In this document: positions 1 to 5,548 of the stretch, in pieces
Layout: every line of letters starts with the position of its first letter
Position numbering within the stretch: position 1 is the first letter of the stretch
From: an uncultured Campylobacter sp.
GTDB taxonomy: Bacteria > Campylobacterota > Campylobacteria > Campylobacterales > Campylobacteraceae
NCBI RefSeq assembly: GCF_937997595.1
Contig: NZ_CALKTS010000137.1
Location: forward strand, 1 to 7,444
Length of the DNA stretch: 7,444 nt
Reading direction: 5' to 3'
Notes under the pieces: model-generated
Seen by the model: the letters and a program-made list of their open reading frames with translations, nothing else
The model's database searches: none
What the model was told of the DNA's origin: nothing
Made by a program: the position numbers and the translations under genes

Positions 1-542
1 ATTTTAAACTTTAGCGGATTTGAAATTTTAGGCATAGTTTTACTACGTAAAATTTTATCGCAGTAAAATTTCGCCGAGCAAATTTAGTAAAGCACGCAAA
101 AACAGACCCAAGACGCGCAGAAAGAAATCCGAAACAAAAGCTGGTCCGAGCAAACAGTGCCCGAAAAATCAAGCTAGTGCGGACTGGGCTCGAGCCGAGC
201 CAGGCGCCGGGATACAACCTGTCTTAAATCCAAAATTTATCAAAATTGTTAAACGGCTGTATTTGAAATTTTTCGCGCTGTATATATTGCTCGCGCTAAG
301 CGTGTTTGTCCTGCCCGAAAATATAGGTGATAATGCTGCTTGTGCGGGCTTTGTAAGCCTTATGAAGCAGTTTTTAAAATGTCGCTGCAGCCAGGGATCG
401 TCTTGCACGCGGGGCTTGTGGAGTTCTACGTCGCTGCGATGCGGACGGCTAGCATCTTAATTTTTGCGCAAGCTGCTTCCTATGCTTAAAGAATGGCGCT
501 AATTAAATTCCGCGCAATTTTGAGCGGCGAAATTTAGCGAGT

Positions 543-760
543 TGAAATTTAGAAATTCTGTCGTTTCCAAGCCGCGGAAATTTGAGCCTAAATTTAGAAC
601 TTGCAAAATTTTGAAATTTTACGACGTGAAATTGTGGAACGAGATTTTGGAATTTTGAAATTCTATGCCGCAGGGTTTTAGAATTTCGGAATTCTACGAG
701 CTGTAAATTTAGGCTAAATTTTTAAAATTTGTAGCGATAGAATTTTAAAATTTTACGCCC
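543..760. repeat. Degenerate AT-rich palindromic repeat family, five copies
   Basis: Five near-copies of a unit of about 22 bases begin at about 543, 604, 648, 679 and 738. Each has two RAATTY hexamers whose starts are exactly 8 bases apart (545/553, 606/614, 650/658, 681/689, 740/748), usually followed by TACG or a close variant. An approximate core is RAATTTYRRAATTYTA. Spacing between copies is irregular (61, 44, 31 and 59 bases), which rules out a CRISPR array or simple tandem repeat. Because each unit is nearly self-complementary, copies can pair with one another. Part of a sixth copy may lie at 834-847. Function is unknown; a dispersed intergenic element, a protein-binding array or a DNA modification/uptake hotspot are all possible. 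Confidence 0.6.
648..696 (+). other. 18-bp hairpin formed by two repeat copies
   Basis: Bases 648-665 pair with 679-696 across a 13-base loop (666-678). The inner nine pairs (657-665 with 679-687) are perfect Watson-Crick. The outer nine include three G-U wobbles (649/695, 655/689, 656/688) when read as RNA from the + strand. On the - strand those three positions would be C-A mismatches, so the fold favours a rightward transcript. Weaker neighbours behave the same way: 615-622/626-633 and 720-730/740-750 each use a + strand G-U pair. Whether this region is transcribed is not known from sequence. Confidence 0.5.
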
Positions 761-823
761 CGTGGCTTGACAGTGCTTCCGCTTCTTGATAAATCAATTG
801 TTTAAATTTAATCGGTGCGGTTG

Positions 824-862
824 GTTGCTGCCGTAAAATTCTATACGCAGCAGCGGTTTTTT
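824..862 (+). terminator. Putative Rho-independent terminator, rightward
   Basis: Bases 824-831 pair with 847-854 and, past a bulged C at 832, 833-835 pair with 844-846. This gives an 11-bp GC-containing stem with one wobble (825/853) and an 8-base loop. Two G bases and a run of six T (857-862) follow. On the opposite strand no U-tract follows the stem, so it would act only on rightward transcripts. No rightward gene is recognisable upstream within the window, so it may end a gene lying to the left or an unrecognised RNA. It is convergent with hisG. Confidence 0.5.
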
Positions 863-899
863 AAACGACAGCGCGCCAAAGTGGTGATGATTCTCACGC

Positions 900-940
900 A
901 AAATATGCCGCGCGGGCCGCAAGCACTGCATGGCGGGGCA
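900..940 (-). terminator. Weak putative terminator after hisG
   Basis: Reading leftward past the hisG stop, a GC-rich imperfect stem (940-937 with 909-906, then 934-933 with 911-910, with two bulged bases) is followed at once by ATATTTT (906-900 on the complement). It lies about ten bases beyond the stop codon, where the operon terminator would be expected. The U-tract is short and the stem is interrupted, so this is only a candidate. Confidence 0.35.
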
Positions 941-949
941 AGCGAGCAT

Positions 950-1561
950 TTACGCGATCGTGCGGGCTAGTTTATCTCGCAGGTTTAAAATTTCATCGCG
1001 TTTTAGCACGAAGCTGTTTTTGTTGGCGATGAGGTGCGCGGAGCTTTGCATTATGGTTTCTGCGGGCTGCAGGCCGTTTTGCTTCATCGTAGTGCCGGTC
1101 TCGACGACATCGACGATGGCGTCGGCAAGCCCTATGAGAGGGGCTAGCTCGATCGAGCCGTAGAGCTTGATGATATTTACGGCGACGGCCTTGGAGGCGA
1201 AGTACTCGCGAGTGATGTTAGGCATTTTCGTAGCGATTTTTAGGCTTGGAGCGCCGTAGTTTAGCCGGGTGCCCGCATGCACGCCCACGCAGACGCGGCA
1301 TTTTCCGATTTTAAGATCGAGTAGCGTAAGTACGTCGGGGCGGTGCTCCTCAAGCACGTCAAGCCCCACTACGCCGATATCCGCCGCACCGCCCATAACG
1401 TAAGTAGGGATATCTTGGTTGCGGACGTAGAGGAATTTAAAATCGCCCTCTTGCATTATGAGTTTGCGATCCTCAAAGGCGAAATCAAGCCCGAAGATGG
1501 TTTTAAAAATTTTAAGCGTGTCGTCGGCTATGCGGCCTTTCGGTAGCGCTATGGTTATCAT
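950..1561 (-). CDS. hisG: ATP phosphoribosyltransferase catalytic subunit, short form (HisG)
   Basis: HisG catalyses the first, committed step of histidine synthesis: ATP plus PRPP gives N1-(5-phosphoribosyl)-ATP and pyrophosphate. The 203-residue protein opens with the family's ALPKGRI stretch (5-11), has DIGVVGLDVL at 61-70, and carries the HisG signature with the PRPP-binding loop DVVETGTT at 151-158. The length and the absence of a C-terminal ACT-like regulatory domain mark it as the short (HisGS) form. In characterised families this form works in a hetero-octamer with the HisRS-like subunit HisZ, which also mediates feedback inhibition by histidine. No hisZ is in this window. Its ATG overlaps the coaX stop as ATGA, with AAGGGG upstream, so the two are probably translationally coupled. 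It is the last gene of the leftward operon; no other his gene is adjacent. Confidence 0.95.
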   Translation of the reverse strand: MITIALPKGRIADDTLKIFKTIFGLDFAFEDRKLIMQEGDFKFLYVRNQDIPTYVMGGAADIGVVGLDVLEEHRPDVLTLLDLKIGKCRVCVGVHAGTRLNYGAPSLKIATKMPNITREYFASKAVAVNIIKLYGSIELAPLIGLADAIVDVVETGTTMKQNGLQPAETIMQSSAHLIANKNSFVLKRDEILNLRDKLARTIA

Positions 1562-2178
1562 GCTAGCCCCTTTTTTGCGATCAGGCTTACCATCGATTTA
1601 AAGATCAGATCCTTTTCGTAGATCGAGTTGCGAAAATACCGCATCAGATAGGCTCCGTCGCCGCCCGTGAAGTAAATTTTATTATTGCCCGCGATGTTTT
1701 CGATAGTAAGCACGATAGGCTTTAAAATCCCGTAGTTTACGGCGTTTACGGTCTTTTGCGGCAGCGGGTCCAGATCGATATTGGTTGAAAGCGTAACATC
1801 CAGCACGGGCGCGATGCTCGCGAAAGATTTTAAAAGCGTGCCGATACCGGGCATTATGAATCCGCCTAGGTGTGAGCCTCTAAACATCAAATCCACGGTG
1901 ATCGCGCTGCCCGCATCGACGACGATGCCCGTCGCTACCGCGGAGCACGCCGCTATGCGGTCGATCCCGAGCCCGCGGTAGGCGGTTTTTAGTTCAAAGT
2001 GCGGCGCCAGATCGACAAACAGAGGGTTTTTCAGCTTTTTTTTCACGCTATCATTGACACTAATGAAAAAAATTCGCTCCTTCGGCTCGTACCGCATAAA
2101 CTCCGCTACGGGCATACTTTGCGTTACGCCGCCTTTATAAAATTTAACCCTGGAATTTCCTACGTCACACAAAAGCAT
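1558..2178 (-). CDS. coaX: Type III pantothenate kinase (CoaX)
   Basis: CoaX phosphorylates pantothenate, the first step of coenzyme A synthesis, in the cytoplasm. Type III enzymes belong to the acetate kinase/Hsc70/actin superfamily and need a monovalent cation. At 206 residues it is shorter than the roughly 250 usual in other bacteria but in the range I recall for Campylobacter. Visible motifs are the N-terminal phosphate-binding DVGNSR (5-10), GIDR (71-74) with the probable catalytic Asp73, VVDAGSAITVD (86-96), GGFIMPG (105-111) and TGGDG (171-175). The start is fixed by the position of DVGN close to the N terminus, although no strong Shine-Dalgarno sequence precedes it. Its start lies inside the upstream gene (14-base overlap), so reinitiation by ribosomes finishing that gene is likely. 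Confidence 0.95.
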   Translation of the reverse strand: MLLCDVGNSRVKFYKGGVTQSMPVAEFMRYEPKERIFFISVNDSVKKKLKNPLFVDLAPHFELKTAYRGLGIDRIAACSAVATGIVVDAGSAITVDLMFRGSHLGGFIMPGIGTLLKSFASIAPVLDVTLSTNIDLDPLPQKTVNAVNYGILKPIVLTIENIAGNNKIYFTGGDGAYLMRYFRNSIYEKDLIFKSMVSLIAKKGLA

Positions 2179-2497
2179 AGAGGCTAAATCCGTTTTCTTT
2201 TAAAAATTTCGCGCTTTTAGAGCACATCTGCGAGTTGTAAAACAGCACGCGCTTTTTTACGACCTTGCCTAGGCTTGCGCTAATGCCGCTTGCGAGCGAG
2301 AGCAGAAATTCCGCGTCGCGCATTACAAAGCGAGATTTTGCGTCGCGCATAAACAAAAGGACGTTGTAGCTTTTTAGATCCACGCCGAAATACGCGCCGT
2401 ATGAGCGCGAGCGCGTGAAGCTAGCGATATCTAGCGTTTGGAATTTTTGAAGCAAGAGCCCTTCGCGAACGCAAAGTTTTGAAATTTTATCTAGCAT
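2165..2497 (-). CDS. Conserved hypothetical protein, about 110 residues
   Basis: I do not recognise a characterised family. By position it corresponds to C. jejuni Cj0395c, between the lipoprotein and coaX genes. The protein looks soluble: it has no signal peptide or membrane segment. It has a basic, aromatic-containing stretch (FTRSRSYGAYFGVDLKSY, about 27-44), a hydrophobic strand NVLLFMRDAKSRF (45-57), a helix-like segment rich in Leu/Ala/Ser (63-77), and a final KRVLFYNSQMCSKSAKFL region (82-99) with one Cys. A TTG at 2500 directly before the ATG could also serve as start (111 residues); I chose the ATG. Either start lies within the end of the lipoprotein gene (11 or 14 bases), with no good Shine-Dalgarno sequence, so expression probably depends on coupling. 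The gene end overlaps coaX by 14 bases. No function is assigned. Confidence 0.8.
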   Translation of the reverse strand: MLDKISKLCVREGLLLQKFQTLDIASFTRSRSYGAYFGVDLKSYNVLLFMRDAKSRFVMRDAEFLLSLASGISASLGKVVKKRVLFYNSQMCSKSAKFLKENGFSLYAFV

Positions 2498-3500
2498 CAA
2501 AATTTAAAATTTTATCGTCGTAGTAAAACGAGCTACCTGCGATAAAGGACTTATCCTCGAACTCGCCATTTAGCTCGTAGATCGCTTGTCCCTCTAAATT
2601 TTCATTTACACGGATGACGTAGCCGTTGCGCTCGATGATATACAGATAGCCGCCGCTAAGCAGTGCGCCGCTAAACTGTGCAAAGGTGAATTTGCGCGAT
2701 TTGATTAAATTTAGCCCGCGATCGAGTAGCTCGACTCTGCCGTCTTTTAAGAAAAGATAAATTCTATCGCCGCTAAAAATCACGTCTTTGATGTCTACGT
2801 TATGATTTTTATTGCCCGCAGGACTTACCAGCATTAGCCTAGTGGCGGTCACAGCATAAAGGTTATCGCCCTTGTTTTCTAAGGCGATAATGTTGTTAAA
2901 AAACGGCTGGTTGCTCACGACGAAATCGCGTGCCGAGCGCCCGCCTACGTTTTCTGCGATGCTGACTAGTCCGTCTAACGCAGGATAAGCGATAAGCTGG
3001 TTGATAAATATTGGTGACGCTACGCGCGAATCGATTGCGAATGCATCGCCGACTTTATGATCGAGTACCACTGCGCCCGAGCTTAGCTTGATAAGCATGA
3101 TCGAATCATCGCTCATCACTAAAGCCAAATCATCGCCGCGTATATTTGCACTGAGCGCTTGTCTGCCTAGGGCTTTTTCAAATTTTACGGCGCCTGCGCC
3201 ACTAACTACTTTAAGCGTGCCATTGATGTCAGTTACGACGAAATTTCCGTCATATTCGCCTAAAAATTTCTCACTTTTTAGGACTTTGAAATTTTTTACC
3301 AACCCGTTTTTAGAGATGACTTCGCCGTCTTTTAGCGTCGCGCCATCTTTACTAACCGCTACGATTTCCGATGGCAGTGAGCCGTTAAATTTCATATCGC
3401 CTGTGATGTTTTCGTCGCTAGGTTCGAAATACTGGCGCTTCGTCGAGCAGCCCAAAAATAAAAACGATAGTAAAAGCGTAAATATCAGCGTTTTTTTCAT
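2487..3500 (-). CDS. Beta-propeller lipoprotein, BamB-like
   Basis: A 337-residue exported lipoprotein, the positional equivalent of C. jejuni Cj0396c. It starts with MKKTLIF, a hydrophobic core and LFLGCS, giving a lipobox with Cys18 as the lipidated residue (Phe at -3 is slightly unusual). The rest shows repeated PQQ-like blades of the form G-D-x-L-Y-x(n)-G-x-V-x-x-L: about 82-111, 122-150, 211-229, 244-270 and 283-312. This fold is shared with BamB (YfgL), a scaffold lipoprotein of the outer-membrane protein assembly machine. The gene just upstream is YfgM-like, the same order as yfgM-bamB in E. coli, which strengthens a BamB-type role; that remains inference. A strong GGAGG (complement 3514-3510) precedes the ATG, and the ATG overlaps the upstream TAA by one base. 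Two bacterial N-glycosylation sequons are present: DENIT (29-33) and DINGT (91-95). Confidence 0.85.
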   Translation of the reverse strand: MKKTLIFTLLLSFLFLGCSTKRQYFEPSDENITGDMKFNGSLPSEIVAVSKDGATLKDGEVISKNGLVKNFKVLKSEKFLGEYDGNFVVTDINGTLKVVSGAGAVKFEKALGRQALSANIRGDDLALVMSDDSIMLIKLSSGAVVLDHKVGDAFAIDSRVASPIFINQLIAYPALDGLVSIAENVGGRSARDFVVSNQPFFNNIIALENKGDNLYAVTATRLMLVSPAGNKNHNVDIKDVIFSGDRIYLFLKDGRVELLDRGLNLIKSRKFTFAQFSGALLSGGYLYIIERNGYVIRVNENLEGQAIYELNGEFEDKSFIAGSSFYYDDKILNFDAR

Positions 3501-4051
3501 TATTTATTGCCTCCATAGTGTTTCAAAGCAAGTGCGATTTGACGAACTGGCGAGTTGAGTGGAATTTTATCTAGCTCTGCGTGAGCTTGCTCGATTTTGC
3601 CCTCTTTTAGTAGGTCGTAGCCTTTGAGCAAAGAATCGTAATCGGCGAGTAGCACTCCGCCTTGTTTGCCGTTTTGTAGATTTATTATCTCTTTTAGCAC
3701 AACATCGATGCCTTGGGTATTTTCTAGCGCCGCTCGCTCGTCTGCAGAGCCGTTTTGCAAAATATAAAGAGCGTATAGATTTATATCTTTTTGCTTAAGC
3801 TCGGCTAGCTTAGCGTCATCGCGCTTGTTAAGCAGCTCGTCATAGATCGCATTAGCACTTGCTATGCGGCGATCGCTTAGAAATTCATTTGCGTAATATC
3901 CGATAAATGCCACGATCAAAACCGCAGCCAAAAATATCAGCGGCTTTTTGTATTTTTTTACGAAAATTTCACTTTTTATGACGCTTTCTAGAAACTGCTC
4001 TTCTGTGCCAATCTCTTTTTTCACGCCTTCGATATCGTCTTTTAAAGCCAA
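3500..4051 (-). CDS. YfgM-like single-span membrane protein, TPR-like
   Basis: This 183-residue protein has a charged cytoplasmic N-terminal part (1-36), one membrane segment (about 37-53, PLIFLAAVLIVAFIGYY) preceded by KKYKK, and a periplasmic helical C-terminal domain with a TPR-like pattern near 139-175 (GYDLLKEGKIEQAHAELDKIP). This layout matches the YfgM/TPR_21-type family. E. coli YfgM binds SecYEG and periplasmic chaperones and is encoded next to bamB; here the next gene is a BamB-like lipoprotein. The positional equivalent is C. jejuni Cj0397c. The start is TTG: an AAAGGA lies seven bases upstream and no ATG or GTG fits better. It is the first gene of the leftward operon, behind the promoter at 4084-4092. 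Family assignment rests on architecture and context more than on diagnostic residues. Confidence 0.8.
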   Translation of the reverse strand: MALKDDIEGVKKEIGTEEQFLESVIKSEIFVKKYKKPLIFLAAVLIVAFIGYYANEFLSDRRIASANAIYDELLNKRDDAKLAELKQKDINLYALYILQNGSADERAALENTQGIDVVLKEIINLQNGKQGGVLLADYDSLLKGYDLLKEGKIEQAHAELDKIPLNSPVRQIALALKHYGGNK

Positions 4052-4058
4052 AATTTAG

Positions 4059-4064
4059 TCCTTT
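4059..4064 (-). promoter_or_regulatory. Ribosome binding site fixing the TTG start of the YfgM-like gene
   Basis: AAAGGA on the complement lies seven bases before the TTG at 4051-4049. No other candidate start has a comparable site, so it supports a non-ATG start for the first gene of the leftward operon. Confidence 0.75.
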
Positions 4065-4083
4065 ATTTGAGAAAATCGGCGTA

Positions 4084-4092
4084 ATTGTAGCA
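4084..4092 (-). promoter_or_regulatory. Extended -10 promoter for the leftward operon
   Basis: On the complement, TGCTACAAT gives a near-consensus -10 (TACAAT, 4089-4084) with a TGn extension, preceded by an A/T-rich stretch. No clear -35 is seen at the usual distance, which is normal for Campylobacter sigma-70 promoters. Initiation near 4077 would leave a leader of about 25 bases before the TTG start. Confidence 0.6.
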
Positions 4093-4131
4093 TAAAAAAT
4101 TTTAAATACCGCCTAAGATAAAGAATTTTTA

Positions 4132-4140
4132 TGATATAAT
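4132..4140 (+). promoter_or_regulatory. Extended -10 promoter for gatC-pilT-cvpA-fur-lysS
   Basis: TGATATAAT combines a TGn extension with a perfect TATAAT (4135-4140), preceded by a T-rich stretch (GAATTTTTA, 4123-4131). No -35 consensus is seen. The ATG of gatC is 27 bases downstream, with AAGGAA at 4158-4163 as ribosome binding site. The leftward promoter lies about 45 bases away on the other strand, so a regulator binding between them could affect both operons. I see no clear Fur box between them. Confidence 0.7.
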
Positions 4141-4167
4141 GTCGCATTTATCAGAAAAAGGAAAGTT

Positions 4168-4455
4168 ATGATAATAGACGATGCCTTGCTAAGCAAGCTG
4201 GAAAGGCTATCTGCTCTTAAAATTCCAGATGCTAAGCGAGAAGAATTTAAAGGGCAATTAAATAATATCGTAGATTTTGTAGAAATTCTAAATGAGCTGG
4301 ATTTACAAAGCGGCGAGGCGGCTATCACTACGCTGAAAGGCGGTACTCCGTTTCGCAAAGATATCCCACGCAAAAGCGACGTCGCAAAAAGCGTCTTAAG
4401 GCATGCTCCACAGTCCGAAGGCGGCTACTTCGTAGTACCGAAAATCATAGATTGA
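4168..4455 (+). CDS. gatC: Glu-tRNA(Gln)/Asp-tRNA(Asn) amidotransferase subunit C (GatC)
   Basis: GatC is the small subunit that holds together GatA (amidase) and GatB (tRNA-binding kinase) in the enzyme converting misacylated Glu-tRNA(Gln) to Gln-tRNA(Gln). Campylobacters lack a standard glutaminyl-tRNA synthetase and depend on this route. The 95-residue length is typical. Family landmarks are LLSKLERLSALKI (7-19), the helix QLNNIVDFVEILNELDL (30-46), GTPFRKDIPR (59-68), and the C-terminal HAP-x(6)-YFVVPKII (79-94) expected to thread along GatA. It is the first gene of the rightward operon, with AAGGAA four bases before the ATG. gatA and gatB are not in the window. In C. jejuni gatC also lies upstream of fur. 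Confidence 0.95.
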   Translation: MIIDDALLSKLERLSALKIPDAKREEFKGQLNNIVDFVEILNELDLQSGEAAITTLKGGTPFRKDIPRKSDVAKSVLRHAPQSEGGYFVVPKIID

Positions 4456-4465
4456 AAGGAATTTT

Positions 4466-5548
4466 ATGGAAGAAGTTCAAAGAAATTTAGTAGATATCGA
4501 AACCCTACTAAAAACCGTCGTTTTTAACAAAGCGAGCGACCTTCACTTAGTTTCGCGCTCGGCGCCTCAAATACGTATCGACGGAACATTGCGCCCGCTT
4601 GCCATGGATCCGCTTAAGGGCACGGATATCGAGTATATCTGCTACGCGCTCATTACCGATGCTCAAAAAAGTGCACTCGAGGAAAATAAAGAGCTTGACT
4701 TTGCGATCGAGCTTCCTAATATCGGACGCTTCCGTGGTAACTACTACTACACTATGAACGGCGATTTGGCTGCCGCATTTCGTATTATTCCTATCGATAT
4801 TCCTAGCCTGGACGATTTAAAAGCCCCTACGATTTTTAAAGAGGTAGTCAAGCACGAAAAAGGCATGATTTTGGTTACCGGACCTACCGGTAGTGGTAAA
4901 TCAACTACTCTTGCCGCGATGCTAAACGAGATCAACGAAAAAGAGCGCAAGCACATCATTACCGTTGAAGATCCGGTCGAGTTCGTCCATACCAATAAAA
5001 AAGCGCTTTTCTCTCACAGAAATATTGGCACCGATACCCATTCCTACGCTAATGCGTTAAAATTTGCCTTGCGTGAGGACCCGGACATTATCCTCGTGGG
5101 CGAGATGCGTGATAGAGAGACTATCTCGATCGCCATTACCGCTGCAGAGACCGGTCACTTGGTATTTGGTACGCTACACACCAACTCCGCGATGCAGACG
5201 ATCAACCGTATTATCGATAGCTTTGATGGCGGCGAGCAGCTCCAAGTGCGAAATATGCTCTCCGTATCACTTACCGCGGTCATTTCGCAATCACTTTTGC
5301 CAAAGCTTGGCGGCGGACGTATCGCGATCCATGAAATTTTGCTAAATAACAACGCCGTAGCGAATCTAATCCGCGAAAACAAGGTGCATCAGATTTACTC
5401 TCAAATGCAGCTAAATCAGCAATCTACCGGTATGATAACTCAAACTCAAGCGATGGTTAAAGCGATCCGTGCAAATCAAATTTCAAAAGACACGGCGTTT
5501 AGGTACTCGACTAACCTGCAAGAGCTAATAGGCGTGGTGGGTGCTTGA
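4466..5548 (+). CDS. pilT: PilT-type secretion/pilus retraction ATPase
   Basis: A 360-residue hexameric cytoplasmic motor ATPase of the GspE/PilT superfamily; PilT proteins normally depolymerise type IV pilins and drive retraction. Visible motifs are ASDLHL (23-28) in the N-terminal PAS-like domain, Walker A GPTGSGKS (139-146, Lys145), Asp box VEDPVE (167-172), Walker B DPDIILVGEMRD (205-216, Glu213) and His box TGHLVFGTLHT (229-239). The C-terminal AVANLIRE (297-304) resembles the AIRNLIRE motif that marks retraction ATPases, favouring PilT over PilB or GspE. All catalytic motifs are intact. AAAGGA lies five bases before the ATG, and the stop codon overlaps the next start as TGATG. No pilin or pilus assembly gene is adjacent. 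It may serve a pseudopilus DNA-uptake or secretion system encoded elsewhere, but that is inference. Confidence 0.93.
   Translation: MEEVQRNLVDIETLLKTVVFNKASDLHLVSRSAPQIRIDGTLRPLAMDPLKGTDIEYICYALITDAQKSALEENKELDFAIELPNIGRFRGNYYYTMNGDLAAAFRIIPIDIPSLDDLKAPTIFKEVVKHEKGMILVTGPTGSGKSTTLAAMLNEINEKERKHIITVEDPVEFVHTNKKALFSHRNIGTDTHSYANALKFALREDPDIILVGEMRDRETISIAITAAETGHLVFGTLHTNSAMQTINRIIDSFDGGEQLQVRNMLSVSLTAVISQSLLPKLGGGRIAIHEILLNNNAVANLIRENKVHQIYSQMQLNQQSTGMITQTQAMVKAIRANQISKDTAFRYSTNLQELIGVVGA

Larger units (their letters stand above)
1..949. other. Gene-free region left of hisG
   Basis: No reading frame here is convincing. The longest open stretches (complement 11-217, complement 169-408, and 263-460) overlap one another on opposite strands, lack a good Shine-Dalgarno sequence, and their translations match no family I know. 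About 1-480 has mixed composition with small AT-rich hairpins near the left edge: stem 36-43/47-54 and, mutually exclusive with it, 50-57/64-71. About 500-760 is a dense field of AATT-centred palindromes (listed separately). The 780-949 part holds two terminator-like hairpins, one for each strand. I see no tRNA, rRNA, transposase remnant or CRISPR array. A rightward gene or RNA ending at about 862 is possible, but its start is not visible. Confidence 0.6.

Noticed and set aside
11..217. Leftward 68-codon frame at the window edge
   Set aside because: No recognisable domain, weak upstream site, and composition driven by AAATTT-type words; not supported as a gene.
130..235. GC-rich stretch considered as a tRNA gene
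   Set aside because: No cloverleaf could be built on either strand: no matched acceptor stem, and no GTTCRANYC T-loop in the right place.
246..288. Rightward promoter with TTGAAA at 263 and TATATT at 283
   Set aside because: The spacer is only 14 bases, and no supported gene or RNA start follows.
263..460. Rightward 65-codon frame with a signal-peptide-like start (MKFFALYILLALSVFVLP)
   Set aside because: TTG start without a ribosome binding site, Cys/Ser-rich tail unlike any family I know, and overlap by an open frame on the other strand. Chance hydrophobicity from AT-rich codons is more likely.
379..489. Rightward 36-codon frame starting at ATG 379
   Set aside because: Short, no ribosome binding site and no similarity I can recognise, though its codons resemble those of the real genes.
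543..760. CRISPR array
   Set aside because: Units are degenerate, about 22 bases long and unevenly spaced, and the bases between them contain the same hexamers; no cas genes nearby.
543..760. Replication origin or iteron cluster
   Set aside because: No DnaA-box-like series and no dnaA or rep gene nearby; spacing is too irregular for iterons.
1999..2187. Rightward frames antisense to coaX, hisG and the lipoprotein gene
   Set aside because: They are mirror frames of well-supported genes and show no family features.
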